Below, one piece after another: positions 34,234 to 42,762 of a stretch of DNA of 64,000 bases. The stretch lies in the NCBI GenBank assembly GCA_964497615.1, contig CAZCEC010000002.1, forward strand, positions 124,001 through 188,000, given 5' to 3'. Within the stretch, counting starts at the first letter, position 1. Every line of letters begins with the position of its first letter. The translations under genes were made by a program, and so were the position numbers. This DNA is from CAZCEC01 sp964497615. GTDB taxonomy: Bacteria > Chloroflexota > Anaerolineae > Anaerolineales > UBA6663. A model generated the notes under the pieces. The model was given only the letters and a program-made list of their open reading frames with translations, made no database searches and was not told where the DNA came from.

Positions 34234-34881
34234 TTAGCTGTTCCCTAACCCGACTTCCCGCGCCCGCAATACCGCCTGCACCCGGTCGGCCACTTGCAGC
34301 TTGCTGAAGATGTTGCTGACGTGGTTGCGGACGGTCTTGGGGCTGAGCACCAGGCGCTCGGCGATGGCGGTGTTGGTGTAGCCCTGCGCCACCAGGGCCA
34401 GCACTTCGCGCTCGCGCTCGGTCAGCTCGGGCAGCAGCGCGGCGGGTGCGGTGGCGCGGGCGGCGCCGAAGTAATCCATCACTCGCCGGGCGATGCCGGG
34501 GCTGAAGACGGCCTCGCCCGCCGCCACCACGCGCACCGCCCGCAGCGTCTCCTCCGGCGAGGCGCCCTTGAGCAAGTACCCCCGCGCCCCGGCCCGCATC
34601 GCGGCAAAGACCGAGTCGTCGTCGAACATGGTGATGACCAGCACGCCGATGCTGGGCGCGGCGGCGTGGATGCGGCGGGTGGCCTCCAGCCCGCCCAGAC
34701 CGGGCATGTTCAAATCCATGATCACGACATCCGGCTGATGCTCGGCGGCCAGGGCCACGGCGGCCTCGCCCGAGTCGGCCTCGGCCACCACGCTTAGGTC
34801 GGGCGCGGCATTGAGCAGCGCCGCCAGGCCGAAGCGGAAGACGGGATGGTCATCGGCGATCAGGACGGTGATCGGTTCCAT
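34234..34881 (-). CDS. NarL/FixJ-family response regulator
   Basis: A 215-residue DNA-binding regulator. The receiver domain has IADDHP for metal binding, the phosphorylation site Asp56 (VIMDLNMPG) and Lys in LLKGAS. The C-terminal LuxR-type HTH is LTEREREVLALVAQGYTN with SPKTVRNHVSNIFSKLQV. It is encoded 12 bases after the histidine kinase on the same strand, so the two form a cognate pair. Target genes are not evident. Confidence 0.93.
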   Translation of the reverse strand: MEPITVLIADDHPVFRFGLAALLNAAPDLSVVAEADSGEAAVALAAEHQPDVVIMDLNMPGLGGLEATRRIHAAAPSIGVLVITMFDDDSVFAAMRAGARGYLLKGASPEETLRAVRVVAAGEAVFSPGIARRVMDYFGAARATAPAALLPELTEREREVLALVAQGYTNTAIAERLVLSPKTVRNHVSNIFSKLQVADRVQAVLRAREVGLGNS

Positions 34882-34893
34882 GGGCGTGAGCGC

Positions 34894-37173
34894 TTAGGGT
34901 TGGGCGCTTGGCGGCGCAATCACTGCTGCCTGATCCCCGCCGATCGGCAGACGTGCCCGGATGGTCGTGCCGCCGCCAGCCGATCTCAAGGAAAAGGCGC
35001 CGCCCACTTCCTCGGCGCGCTCCCGCATGGACCGCAGGCCCACGCCGGCCGGCGCGCCTGAGGTCAGGCCCACCCCGTCGTCGCTGATCTCCACCGTCAG
35101 GGCGGCGGGCGTGGCGTGCCCATTCTGTTCCACCGACAAACGAAGCTGGCAGTGCTGGGCGCGGGCGTGGCGCACGACGTTGGTGAGCGCCTCGTGCGCA
35201 ATGTAATAGGCCGCCACTTCGACGGCGGCGGGCAGGGGCGGCCACTCGTCCGGCGCGGTGAGCGAGAAGGCCACGCCGCTCGACCGGTAGCGCTCCACCT
35301 GCTCGCGCAGAGCCGGGGCCAGGCCCAGGTCGTCCAGTGCGGGCGGACGCAGGCCGTAGACCACGCGGCGGATGTCGGTAATGGCGTCCTGGGCGTGGTT
35401 GACGGCCTCGGCTAACAGGGCATCGGCGGCGGCGGGGTCGGCGCGCAGCAATTGGCGGGCGGCGGTGAGGGTCAGGGTCTGGCTGGCGAGTTGGGGGCCG
35501 AGGCCGTCGTGCAGGTCGCGGCGCAGGCGGCGGCGCTCCTCCTCGCGGGCGGCCACCAACTGCTCGCGCGAATGGCGCAGGTCGGCGTTGAGGCGCACGG
35601 TGTGCGCCGCCGCGCCCATCTGCCGGGCCAGGTCCGCCAGCAGGCGGCGCTCGCCCGGCGTGAATGGCTCGGCGGCGCTGCGTGGGGCGGCCTCCAGTTG
35701 GCCCACCGCCTGGCCCTGATAGCCAAGCGGGAACGTCTCGGGCGAGGTGGCGGCCGGCAGGCGGCCAAAGCTGGCCGCGGGGGCCGGCGCGCCGTCCAGC
35801 CGCACAGCCGCATAGGGCAGCTTGAGCGTGAGGGCCACGGTCTCCACCAGGGCGGGCAGCACATCGTCGGCGGCTAGCGTGGTTTCGAGGCGCCGCCCCA
35901 GTTGGGCCAGCACGGCATACGGGTCGTCGCGGTCGCCGTAGATCAGGCGGTTGGCAGCGCGCTGGAGGCCCGCCCGGGCGGGCTGGAGGAGCACGGCCAC
36001 GACGCCGGTGGCCAGCAGTGCGATGGCGGGATGGCTCGACTGCTGGAAGAGCACCCCCAGCGCGCCGACCAGGGCGGCGTAGGCCAGCACCACCAGCAGG
36101 GTGAGCGACCCATACACCAGGGCGCGGTTGAGCAGCAGGTCGATATCAAACAGCCGGTGGCGGAGGATGGCGACGGCGAAGGCCGCCGGAATGAGCACAC
36201 CGCCGAGCGACAAGACGTTCCACGGCACCAGGGGCTGGCCCAGAATGGCCTGGGGGATGATGGCCAGGATCAGCATGAGCAAGGTGATGACCAGGAAGAC
36301 GGTCACCACCCAGCGCACCTGCGCGCGGCTGACCGGATCGCGAGCGGCGACCAGGCTGCGGACGGCGGCGGCCAGGATCAGGAGCCCATAGATCAGTTCA
36401 ATGCGGCCTACCAGGAGGCCGGCGCGGCCAAGACCTTCCAGCGCGTGGGCGGGCGGCGGCGCGGCCAGGCCGGCCGCCAGCATGCCGAAGGGCGCAGCGT
36501 AGAGCAGCGGCAGCAGCCAGCGGCGGCGGGCCAGCGTGGGCCAGGGGGTGGGGAAGACCAGCAGGGCATGCAGGAAGGCCGGCCACAGCAGGGCATAGAA
36601 GCCGGTGGAGCTGACGGCATAGAGCCAAAAGAGGGGCGGGCTGGCCAGGTCGGTGAGCTGCTGGCCAATGGACCAGATGGTGGCCGGGACCATGCAGCCG
36701 GTGGCGAAGAAGAGGGCGCGGGCCGCTGGCTGCGCCGGCCGCCGCCAGAAGAGGAAGGCCATGAGCAAGTGATTCGCCAGGGCCGAGACGATGGCCGGCC
36801 ACTCGAGGCGCAGCAGCGCGCCCAGCGGGTAGGGGCCGAGGGTGACCGGGAGGGTGAGCGTTTGGCCGGCGCGGACCAGGGTGTAGGTGAGGGTCTGGCC
36901 GTTGGTCCAGCGCGGCGCCGGGGGCGCATCGCCGGTGAGGGCGAGCGCATAGGACTCGATGGCGCGGCCGTCCACGGCCAGCACCACGTCGCCCGCTTGC
37001 AGATTGGGGGCCGTCAGGGGCGAGACCGCAAAGCCCGTGGCCGGCCCGGCGTGCGGCGCGCCGCGCGCGCCGTCAGAGGGCGCGCCGAGGCGCAGGACCA
37101 CGAAGGCCAGGAAGGCGGCCCAGCCCAGGGCGGCGGCCAGCACCAGCAGGCGGGTGAGTGTGCGCGGCGGCAT
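34894..37173 (-). CDS. PDZ-containing membrane sensor histidine kinase (HisKA_3)
   Basis: A 759-residue sensor. One N-terminal helix is followed by an extracytoplasmic PDZ-like domain (LQAGDVVLAVDGRAIESY). Six to eight further helices come next (about 125-360), then a GAF-like domain (about 395-535). The HisKA_3 dimerisation helix has the phospho-accepting His555 (RRDLHDGLGPQL), and the HATPase domain has EALTNVVRHARAQH and DDGVG. An N-terminal PDZ plus multi-pass sensor is typical of Chloroflexota. It pairs with the NarL-type regulator downstream. The ligand is unknown. Confidence 0.92.
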   Translation of the reverse strand: MPPRTLTRLLVLAAALGWAAFLAFVVLRLGAPSDGARGAPHAGPATGFAVSPLTAPNLQAGDVVLAVDGRAIESYALALTGDAPPAPRWTNGQTLTYTLVRAGQTLTLPVTLGPYPLGALLRLEWPAIVSALANHLLMAFLFWRRPAQPAARALFFATGCMVPATIWSIGQQLTDLASPPLFWLYAVSSTGFYALLWPAFLHALLVFPTPWPTLARRRWLLPLLYAAPFGMLAAGLAAPPPAHALEGLGRAGLLVGRIELIYGLLILAAAVRSLVAARDPVSRAQVRWVVTVFLVITLLMLILAIIPQAILGQPLVPWNVLSLGGVLIPAAFAVAILRHRLFDIDLLLNRALVYGSLTLLVVLAYAALVGALGVLFQQSSHPAIALLATGVVAVLLQPARAGLQRAANRLIYGDRDDPYAVLAQLGRRLETTLAADDVLPALVETVALTLKLPYAAVRLDGAPAPAASFGRLPAATSPETFPLGYQGQAVGQLEAAPRSAAEPFTPGERRLLADLARQMGAAAHTVRLNADLRHSREQLVAAREEERRRLRRDLHDGLGPQLASQTLTLTAARQLLRADPAAADALLAEAVNHAQDAITDIRRVVYGLRPPALDDLGLAPALREQVERYRSSGVAFSLTAPDEWPPLPAAVEVAAYYIAHEALTNVVRHARAQHCQLRLSVEQNGHATPAALTVEISDDGVGLTSGAPAGVGLRSMRERAEEVGGAFSLRSAGGGTTIRARLPIGGDQAAVIAPPSAQP

Positions 37174-37181
37174 TATCCTTC

Positions 37182-37187
37182 ATTATA
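37182..37187 (-). promoter_or_regulatory. Consensus -10 box for the sensor kinase operon
   Basis: TATAAT on the minus strand ends 9 bases before the ATG at 37173 and lies over the last codons of the preceding gene. This would give the kinase/regulator pair its own, nearly leaderless transcript. GAAGGAT between the box and the ATG could also act as a ribosome-binding site if transcription starts further upstream. Confidence 0.5.
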
Positions 37188-37887
37188 AGGAAGCGCGGTG
37201 AAGCGCAAGCCCCAGGATCGCGCCGCCCGCCAGGGCCGCGCCCACCACGCCCACGCCCAGCACCGTCAGCATGGTGGCGCGCTCGGCCGCGCCGGGCGCA
37301 CCCACCACCCAGCCCAGCGCCTCCATCAGCAAGTTGACGGCCAGAAAAGCCAGGCCGGCGGCCAGGCCAACCTGCCACAGCAAGCTCAGCGCCAGGCGCG
37401 GGCGGCGCAGGCCCAGCCCCAAGGCTGCCGCGCTGACCCCGGCGATGAGGAAGGCCGAGGGAACGAAGAGCAGGGTGAAGACGCGATGGATGGGCAGGGG
37501 CCCCAGGCTGGCGACGATGACAGGCTCCAGCGTGCCCAGGCCGGCCGCCAGCGCGAGGGTGAGGGGCCCAAAACCCAGCGCGCCGGCCAGCGCCAGGCGG
37601 CGGGTGTCGCGGCTGCCGCCCAGGCGGCCCATGAGCACGCCCCAGGCAGCAGCGCCGCTCGCGAAGCCGGCCAGCGCGGGCAGCGCGGCCAGGGCCACAT
37701 TCAGCGGCGGCGGATGAACGATGTCGCGGCCGGGGAGCAGCTCGAAGACGACGAAGCCCGCGGCCACGCCCAGCAGCAAGCCGCTGAACAGCGTGAAGAC
37801 GGTGGTGAGCGCGCCGCGCAGCAGGAGCCGGACCGCGCTGGGCGCGTGCGGCTGAGCCAATGCAAGCTGAATGGGGGTTGGGTCCAT
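37183..37887 (-). CDS. Polytopic membrane protein of unknown function
   Basis: A 234-residue protein with about seven hydrophobic segments. The loops are Arg-rich on one side (MGRLGGSRDTRRL, GLGLRRPRL). I do not recognise the family. It is the last gene of the run of small membrane proteins read leftwards from 44019, and its stop touches the promoter of the sensor kinase. Confidence 0.65.
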   Translation of the reverse strand: MDPTPIQLALAQPHAPSAVRLLLRGALTTVFTLFSGLLLGVAAGFVVFELLPGRDIVHPPPLNVALAALPALAGFASGAAAWGVLMGRLGGSRDTRRLALAGALGFGPLTLALAAGLGTLEPVIVASLGPLPIHRVFTLLFVPSAFLIAGVSAAALGLGLRRPRLALSLLWQVGLAAGLAFLAVNLLMEALGWVVGAPGAAERATMLTVLGVGVVGAALAGGAILGLALHRASL

Positions 37888-37920
37888 CGGGTCTCCTCCG
37901 GGTTGGCTGGTCCGGGCGCG

Positions 37921-38307
37921 CTACTTGAGCGAGGTCCAGGTCAGCGCCAGGAGCACGAATTCCGGGATACCGACCAGCGGGCCAAACGGCAGCGCAAAGC
38001 CATACCAGAAGATGGCGCTGAGGCCCAGCAAGATCAGCTCCAGCACGGCGCCGTCGCGCCGGCCCTGCCACAGCCAGTAGGCGGCCAGGAACTTGAGCGC
38101 GCTGACCACGACGTAGATCAGGCCGGCGACCATCAAGGCGTTCAGCCCAAGCGCCTCGAACGGACCGCTCAGCAGCCGGATGCCGGCCAGTTGGGGAAGC
38201 TCGCGGCGCGTGAAGGAGTAGTAGAGCGTGGGCAGCACGCCTCCGACCCAGCCCAGCCCATCCGCAACGACGACGATACACAGGGTGGTGACTAAGGGAG
38301 TGCGCAT
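37921..38307 (-). CDS. Small four-helix membrane protein
   Basis: A 128-residue protein with four likely transmembrane segments (near 5-25, 52-75, 85-105 and 108-126). Conserved-looking features are TRRELPQL in the first loop and FALPFGPLVG near the end. The family is not recognised. A possible start at 38307 has no clear ribosome-binding site. It is separated from the next upstream gene by an inverted pair of hairpin repeats. Confidence 0.6.
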   Translation of the reverse strand: MRTPLVTTLCIVVVADGLGWVGGVLPTLYYSFTRRELPQLAGIRLLSGPFEALGLNALMVAGLIYVVVSALKFLAAYWLWQGRRDGAVLELILLGLSAIFWYGFALPFGPLVGIPEFVLLALTWTSLK

Positions 38308-38360
38308 GGTGTAATGCTTCCTGGTCTAGTACAGCGTCAATTGACCCGGTTGTAATACTC

Positions 38361-38410
38361 GTAGTCGCGCCCTTTATGGGCGCGGGCCGGCCCGTAAAGG
38401 GCCGGACTAC
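38361..38410. repeat. Inverted pair of TAAA-loop hairpins
   Basis: Two adjacent hairpins face opposite ways and are bounded by GTAGT (38361-38365) and ACTAC (38406-38410). The plus-oriented copy is GGCCGGCCC-GTAAA-GGGCCGG followed by ACTAC. The other, read on the minus strand, is GCGCCC-ATAAA-GGGCGC followed by GACTAC. It looks like a paired REP element and lies between two co-oriented genes. Confidence 0.75.
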
Positions 38411-38440
38411 TTCATGCCGAATGGGTCGCCTGTTCCTGCA

Positions 38441-39019
38441 CTAGGCGGGGCCCAATCTGCGCAAGAGGGCGTCCACGCCCATCCACGCCAGCGCCAGGGC
38501 CAGCAGGACGCCGAAAATCGCCGTGCCCGCCTTGCCGGCCAGCGGCGGCAAGAATTCGGCGATGAAAAAGTTGAAGAAGAACCCGGCCGTCGCCGCCAGC
38601 AGCAGCAGGGCCGCCCAGCGCGGGAAGACCTGGGCCTGGTAGGTCGCAATCCCTGTCAGCAGCAAGCCCAGGGTCAGTGCGATCCCAAGCACAAAAACGA
38701 CAGGATGCTCTGGCACAGGAGATCGAACGGCCGGGAACAACAGCGGGATCGCGGCGACGACGATCAGCAGGACGATCCCCGCCTGGAGCAGTCCGTAGCC
38801 CGCCAGGCCCAGCCAGCCCGCCGCGTCTGCTTGCCGGGCATAGAGGCCGGGCAGTGAAACCAGGAGCAGGATGGACGCCAGCAAGCAGACCAGGCTGATG
38901 CCCGGCGTGAATGGCTCGGTGACGACTGGATAGAACGACACCCGGACGATGGCGGCCCCCAACAGCACCGCGCCGGCGATGACAACCAGCCCGCCCCAAC
39001 GCATCGACAGTTCAGTCAT
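38441..39019 (-). CDS. Six-helix membrane protein of unknown function
   Basis: A 192-residue protein with six hydrophobic helices (starting near 8, 42, 73, 103, 126 and 155). The ATG at 39019 has GGAGGTCTCCC just upstream on its strand, giving a ribosome-binding site. The longer upstream frame is not coding. No diagnostic motif; conserved charged positions are few (IAEFLPPLAG). It is 11 bases from the next gene upstream, so it belongs to the operon with the following three proteins. Confidence 0.7.
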   Translation of the reverse strand: MTELSMRWGGLVVIAGAVLLGAAIVRVSFYPVVTEPFTPGISLVCLLASILLLVSLPGLYARQADAAGWLGLAGYGLLQAGIVLLIVVAAIPLLFPAVRSPVPEHPVVFVLGIALTLGLLLTGIATYQAQVFPRWAALLLLAATAGFFFNFFIAEFLPPLAGKAGTAIFGVLLALALAWMGVDALLRRLGPA

Positions 39020-39030
39020 GGGAGACCTCC

Positions 39031-39519
39031 CTAGAAGGGCTTGAACATCATCAGCCAGGTGATAGTGGCCAGGCCGCCGTAGCCGATGACGGTGAGCAGG
39101 ATTGGGTTGGCGCGCGCCAGAATCGCATCCAGTTCGGCGGGGCTGGCGGGCGGCAGGGGCGGCTGCGGGCGATAACGCTCCATGTAGGGCAGGCCGGCAG
39201 CCTTGCGCGCGGGGGTGTACAGATTGGTGCCCAGCAGAGTCATGGCGACGATAATGGCCACCAGCAGGCCGAGCGAGACCCAGATCCAGCCCCAGCCCCA
39301 CCAATTGCCCATGAACCCGGCCACGATGCCGCTGATGAGCAGCACCAGCAGCGAGAGGTACATCACGCTGAAGGTGCTGGTGGAAATCAGCAGCAGCGCC
39401 TGAACCCGTTCCAGATTGCGCTCGCGGCGCAGGGCGAAGGCGGCGGCGGCCGAGGCGCCGTGCGCCAGCACGAAGCCCAACAGGCCCAGCAGGTGCAGAT
39501 AGACGATCCAGGCGTACAT
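39031..39519 (-). CDS. Four-helix membrane protein, CopD/DUF2269-like
   Basis: A 162-residue protein with four helices. The first helix has YLHLLGLLGFVLAHGASAA, with two His positioned as in the CopD/DUF2269 group, which may bind heme or metal. The second has FSVMYLSLLVLLISGIVAGF. The ATG at 39519 begins the membrane protein; the longer frame upstream overlaps a neighbouring gene. It lies between two other multi-helix proteins of the same operon. Confidence 0.6.
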   Translation of the reverse strand: MYAWIVYLHLLGLLGFVLAHGASAAAAFALRRERNLERVQALLLISTSTFSVMYLSLLVLLISGIVAGFMGNWWGWGWIWVSLGLLVAIIVAMTLLGTNLYTPARKAAGLPYMERYRPQPPLPPASPAELDAILARANPILLTVIGYGGLATITWLMMFKPF

Positions 39520-39599
39520 GGACGGCTCCTTTGGCGGCGGACTCACCACGCAGAACGCGGAGAGTGCACAGAAGATGTAGTCGGAATCGGGCGGCGCCT
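39520..39599. other. Spacer with a degenerate ACGCAGAACGCGGAG-type repeat
   Basis: The 80 bases between two operon genes contain CACCACGCAGAACGCGGAGA near 39545, a variant of the ACCGCAGAGxACGCGGAG sequences found in many bacterial intergenic regions. A related copy, inverted, is at about 31741-31763. No gene. Confidence 0.4.
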
Positions 39600-40211
39600 T
39601 CAGCCGGGCCGGGCGGCAGCCAGGCGCCACAACAGGAAGGTCCACACCGGCAGCAGCAAGGTCCAGCCCACCCAGCCCAGGAAGCCGAGGTAGACGTGCC
39701 ACGGCGCGCCGGTGAATGTATCGACGCGGGCGGCGATGCCCAGGCCGGCGAACAACCCGGCGGCCATGATCGCGCCAGTGACAGTGCCCAACAGCGCCAG
39801 GGAGCGCGGCCAATCCGCTCCGGCCAGCGCGGCCACGCCAAGGCCCGCCAGCCACGGGCCCTGCAGGCCAAAGCCGAAGGTCATGTACAGCCCGGCCAGC
39901 ACGAAGCCGGTGCGGCCGGAGATGACCAGATAGGACCCCCAAACGGTGATGGCCGCGCCCGCGATGGCCGCCAGCAGGGCCAGGGTGCTGAGGGCGGGCG
40001 AGGCTTCGCGGAACAGGGCGTGCAGCCGCCAGGCCAGCATCGCCACCAGCACAGCCTCCAGGCCGATGCCGGCATCGTTGAGGGACCCGAATGGCTGGCC
40101 GACGACGAAGAGCAGAACCAGGCACACGGTGGCCAGCACTGTGACGGCCGCGACGGCCAGGGCCAGCAGGCCAGCGGCGCTGTCGGGCGCGGCGCTCTGG
40201 GGCGCGGCCAT
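39600..40211 (-). CDS. Six-helix membrane protein of unknown function
   Basis: A 203-residue protein with six hydrophobic helices. A tryptophan- and aromatic-rich end (APWHVYLGFLGWVGWTLLLP) and the motif RTGFVLAGLYMTFGFG stand out. The start ATG at 40211 shares its A with the stop of the upstream gene (TGATG), so translation is coupled. The family is not recognised. Confidence 0.7.
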   Translation of the reverse strand: MAAPQSAAPDSAAGLLALAVAAVTVLATVCLVLLFVVGQPFGSLNDAGIGLEAVLVAMLAWRLHALFREASPALSTLALLAAIAGAAITVWGSYLVISGRTGFVLAGLYMTFGFGLQGPWLAGLGVAALAGADWPRSLALLGTVTGAIMAAGLFAGLGIAARVDTFTGAPWHVYLGFLGWVGWTLLLPVWTFLLWRLAAARPG

Positions 40212-40633
40212 CAGTGGGCCAGGGGGGCAGCGCGGCGGCCCCACAGCGCCAGGCTCAGGGCCGCGGTGGCGGCCAGCCCCAGCCCCAGGTTGAGCCAGTT
40301 GACAACGACCAGCGCCGGGTCGGCGGCGGCGTAGCATTCGCCGGTGCAGTAGAACAGGAAGGTGCCCACCGGGATGGCGAGCAGGAAGAGCAGGTTGAGG
40401 GCGAAGAGGCCGGCCAGCGCCGGCCGGCTGCCCTGCGCGGCGCGATGCAGGGCACAGGCCCAGCCGCCCAGGAAAAGGGTGTACCACGCGGCCACGGCCA
40501 GCAGCGCGCCGCCCGCGTCTGCGCCCATGTGGAAGTCTTGCGTGGCGTCAACGAGAGCGCGGGCCACCTGGCTGGCCCAGGCCAGGGCGGTGAGGGCGAG
40601 CGCGGTGCGCGCGGCAGGCGGGAGCATGGTCAT
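40211..40633 (-). CDS. Four-helix membrane protein with a YCTGEC motif
   Basis: About 140 residues from the ATG at 40633 (MTMLPPAART). Four transmembrane helices. Between helices three and four is FLFYCTGECYAAADP, whose two cysteines (C-x3-C) could form a disulfide on the outer face or bind a metal. It is the first gene of the sub-operon running down to 38441. The frame is open to 40696, but the added residues do not look native. Confidence 0.65.
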   Translation of the reverse strand: MTMLPPAARTALALTALAWASQVARALVDATQDFHMGADAGGALLAVAAWYTLFLGGWACALHRAAQGSRPALAGLFALNLLFLLAIPVGTFLFYCTGECYAAADPALVVVNWLNLGLGLAATAALSLALWGRRAAPLAH

Positions 40634-40860
40634 GGCGCGGTCTCCGAAGGCGTAGGCGGGTACGCATGTTGTACCGCATCCGCCTGGCGGCGTCATGAGG
40701 CGGGTGTCCTGATTGGGGGCGGGACAGGATGTCCCGAGGTGACTGCACCGGCGGAGGGAGCCAGGCGCCGCAACCCCTCCCCAGTTGGCGGGTGATCAGC
40801 TCGTGTTCGCGCGGCTGGCGGGCACGGGGCGCGGGCGCTGACTGTCCGCGGGATACCGGG
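40634..40860. other. Intergenic region with a short hairpin
   Basis: 227 bases with no convincing intact gene. CGGGACA-GGA-TGTCCCG (40720-40736) is a perfect 7-base-pair hairpin. The region precedes the broken ynfA on the plus strand and the four-helix gene on the minus strand. Confidence 0.4.
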
Positions 40861-41091
40861 ATGCCGCCGCGCTTTGCCCTGGCCGGCCTGGCCGAAATCG
40901 GCGGCGGCTGGCTGGTGTGGCAATGGCTCCGCAAGCACAAGAGCGTGTGGCTGGGCGTGATGGGGGGCGCGGTGCTGTTCGCTACGGCGTCATCCCCACC
41001 TGGCAGGCGGAGGACGCCTTTGGCCGCGTCTATGCCGCGTAGGGCGGCATCTTCATGGTGCTGTCGCTGGCCTGGGTGCGCGGGGTGGCGT
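40861..41091 (+). pseudogene. ynfA: Broken ynfA (small multidrug-resistance-like membrane protein)
   Basis: From ATG 40861 the frame reads FALAGLAEIGGGWLVWQW then LRKHKSVWLGVMGGAVLF, a clear YnfA N-terminus. A frameshift at about 40981-40982 moves the homology to another frame (YGVIPTWQAEDAFGRVYAA). There a TAG at 41040 replaces the Tyr of the conserved YAAYGG. After it GGIFMVLSLAWV continues, but the DG-x-RPDRWD segment and last helix are missing, and the neighbouring gene's 3' end follows. Three independent lesions make it non-functional. Confidence 0.85.
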
Positions 41092-42282
41092 CTAGCGCTC
41101 CAACCGCGCCCAGCCGGCCTGCACCAAACGCCACAACTGCGCGCCAACCAGCAGCAAGGCCACGGCCCAACAGGCAAAGCCCAGCCCCTGCAGCAGGGCC
41201 TGATAGCGCTCGACGAACATACCCGGCACATAGAACAGCCCGCCCAGATGAACCAGCAGCAGGCTCAGCCAGGTGCCGCCCAGGCGGGCCGGCTGCCCGG
41301 GCAAGAGCAGGCGCGCGAACAGGTGCGGCACGACCGCCAGCGCAAATTGCAGCAGCCAGCCGTAGACCAGCAGCGGGGGCGCGTACGCCTCCAGGCTGGC
41401 CGCCGGCAGCACGGCGCCGGAGAGCAGGACCAGCGGCGCTGCGGCGAGCGGCGCCAGGATCCACAGGTAACCGGCTACGAGATGCCATAGGCCGGCCGTC
41501 CACTGGGCGCGGTCGCCGAGGAGGGGCCGCACCAGGTTGAGCACCAGCCCGGCAGTGGCGAGATGATGCAGAATCAGGCTGGGGGCGGTCAGGGCGTCCA
41601 CGCCCAGCCACGGCGCGGCCAACAGCCCCAGCCCGGCGATGACCAGCAGCCAGAAAATAGCGGGCACCGAGCGCGGCCAGGCCAGCGGGCGCCCGGCGAA
41701 GCCCGCGTACAGATCCACGAGCAGGCCCGCCAGCGCCAGCGACGTGAAGCCCCACAGGTTGGCGTGCAGATGGACTTCCTTGGGGCGCACCATGCCCAGC
41801 GCCTCGCCCCAGCCCAGCCACAGCCCCGTGCCGGCGAGGATACCCACGAGCAGAAAGCCCAGTCCCGCCAGATAGAACGGGCGGCCCAGCGGCTGGCCGT
41901 GGGCGGGGGAGGTGGGCGACAAGGCGCGCACTTGCCCCCACAGCCAGGCCGCGGCGGCGAAGACGAGCGTGCCGCCGGCAACCATCAGCCCGGCATTGGC
42001 CAGCGGCACGCCGATGGCGAGCGTAATCAAGCCCGCATTCAACGCCAGCCAGATGTCCCAGCGCAGCTTGGGGCTCGGCCGGCCCGCCCGCCCAGCGACC
42101 AGCCCCGGCAGAATTCCGAAGGCGACTTCCACGAACAGGCCGAGCGTGATGAGGTGCACCCGCAGCCAGCGCAGGCCGTTGAACCACGGCAGGAGGTTCA
42201 GGCTGGCCGCCGAGGCGTCCACGGCGGCCAGCCCGGCCAGCGCGGCGTACAACACCGTCATCAGGAAGTAGGGATTGAGCAT
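41092..42282 (-). CDS. Heme-copper oxidase subunit I-like membrane protein
   Basis: A 396-residue protein with about twelve helices. Several are histidine-bearing in the pattern of subunit I/NorB-like proteins: LRWLRVHLITLG, EVHLHANLWGFTSLALAG, LILHHLATAG and ALAVVPHLFARLL. It lacks the canonical Cu-binding HH pair and proton-channel motifs, so it may be a heme-binding relative rather than a terminal oxidase. It is flanked by a four-helix protein and is the largest member of the membrane-protein run. Family assignment is tentative. Confidence 0.5.
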   Translation of the reverse strand: MLNPYFLMTVLYAALAGLAAVDASAASLNLLPWFNGLRWLRVHLITLGLFVEVAFGILPGLVAGRAGRPSPKLRWDIWLALNAGLITLAIGVPLANAGLMVAGGTLVFAAAAWLWGQVRALSPTSPAHGQPLGRPFYLAGLGFLLVGILAGTGLWLGWGEALGMVRPKEVHLHANLWGFTSLALAGLLVDLYAGFAGRPLAWPRSVPAIFWLLVIAGLGLLAAPWLGVDALTAPSLILHHLATAGLVLNLVRPLLGDRAQWTAGLWHLVAGYLWILAPLAAAPLVLLSGAVLPAASLEAYAPPLLVYGWLLQFALAVVPHLFARLLLPGQPARLGGTWLSLLLVHLGGLFYVPGMFVERYQALLQGLGFACWAVALLLVGAQLWRLVQAGWARLER

Positions 42283-42306
42283 TTCGATGATTGGGGCTGG
42301 CGGGTG

Positions 42307-42762
42307 CTACTGCTGTCGCGCCAGGCGCTGATAGCCGGCGACCAACATCCCGGTCGTCGCGATCCCGGCCACCACGTGCAGGCCGGCGGCGACGGTGCTG
42401 GCCAGCAGCGTTTTGTTCGGGTCGGGGAGGGCGTAATCGGGAATGAAGCTGGCGAGCAGGACGACGGCCGCGAGCAGGACGAAATCGCGCGCAGGCTGCT
42501 CGCGGCGGCCGGCCAGCCAGGCAAAGAGGCCGGTGGCGGCGATGGCCGGGATCAGGACGAAAACAGCCGAGCGCGCGAAGCTATCCAACGGCTTGAACAG
42601 CGCGACCTCCGGCCACAGGGCGAGCGCCGCGGCCTGCGCGAGCAGGACCGCCACAATGCTGACGGCGGCGGCGGCCAGCCCAATGGGGGCCCAGGCCTTG
42701 AGGTCCACTGGGGCAGTGGGCCGGGGATGTGGATGAAGCATGGAGGGGGTGGTCATGGTCAA
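42307..42762 (-). CDS. Four-helix membrane protein, DUF6069-like
   Basis: A 151-residue protein with four helices. SFARSAVFVLIPAIAATGLFAW and the following FIPDYALPDPNK loop resemble DUF6069 membrane proteins of unknown function. The start overlaps the stop of the PRC-barrel gene (ATGA at 42759-42762), showing translational coupling. Confidence 0.6.
   Translation of the reverse strand: MTMTTPSMLHPHPRPTAPVDLKAWAPIGLAAAAVSIVAVLLAQAAALALWPEVALFKPLDSFARSAVFVLIPAIAATGLFAWLAGRREQPARDFVLLAAVVLLASFIPDYALPDPNKTLLASTVAAGLHVVAGIATTGMLVAGYQRLARQQ

Noticed and set aside
40700..40845. Possible DUF501-like N-terminal remnant on the minus strand (ELITRQLGRG, then GHPVPPPIRTP in another frame)
   Set aside because: The similarity is short, from memory, and needs a frameshift. 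It is too weak to call a pseudogene without a search.
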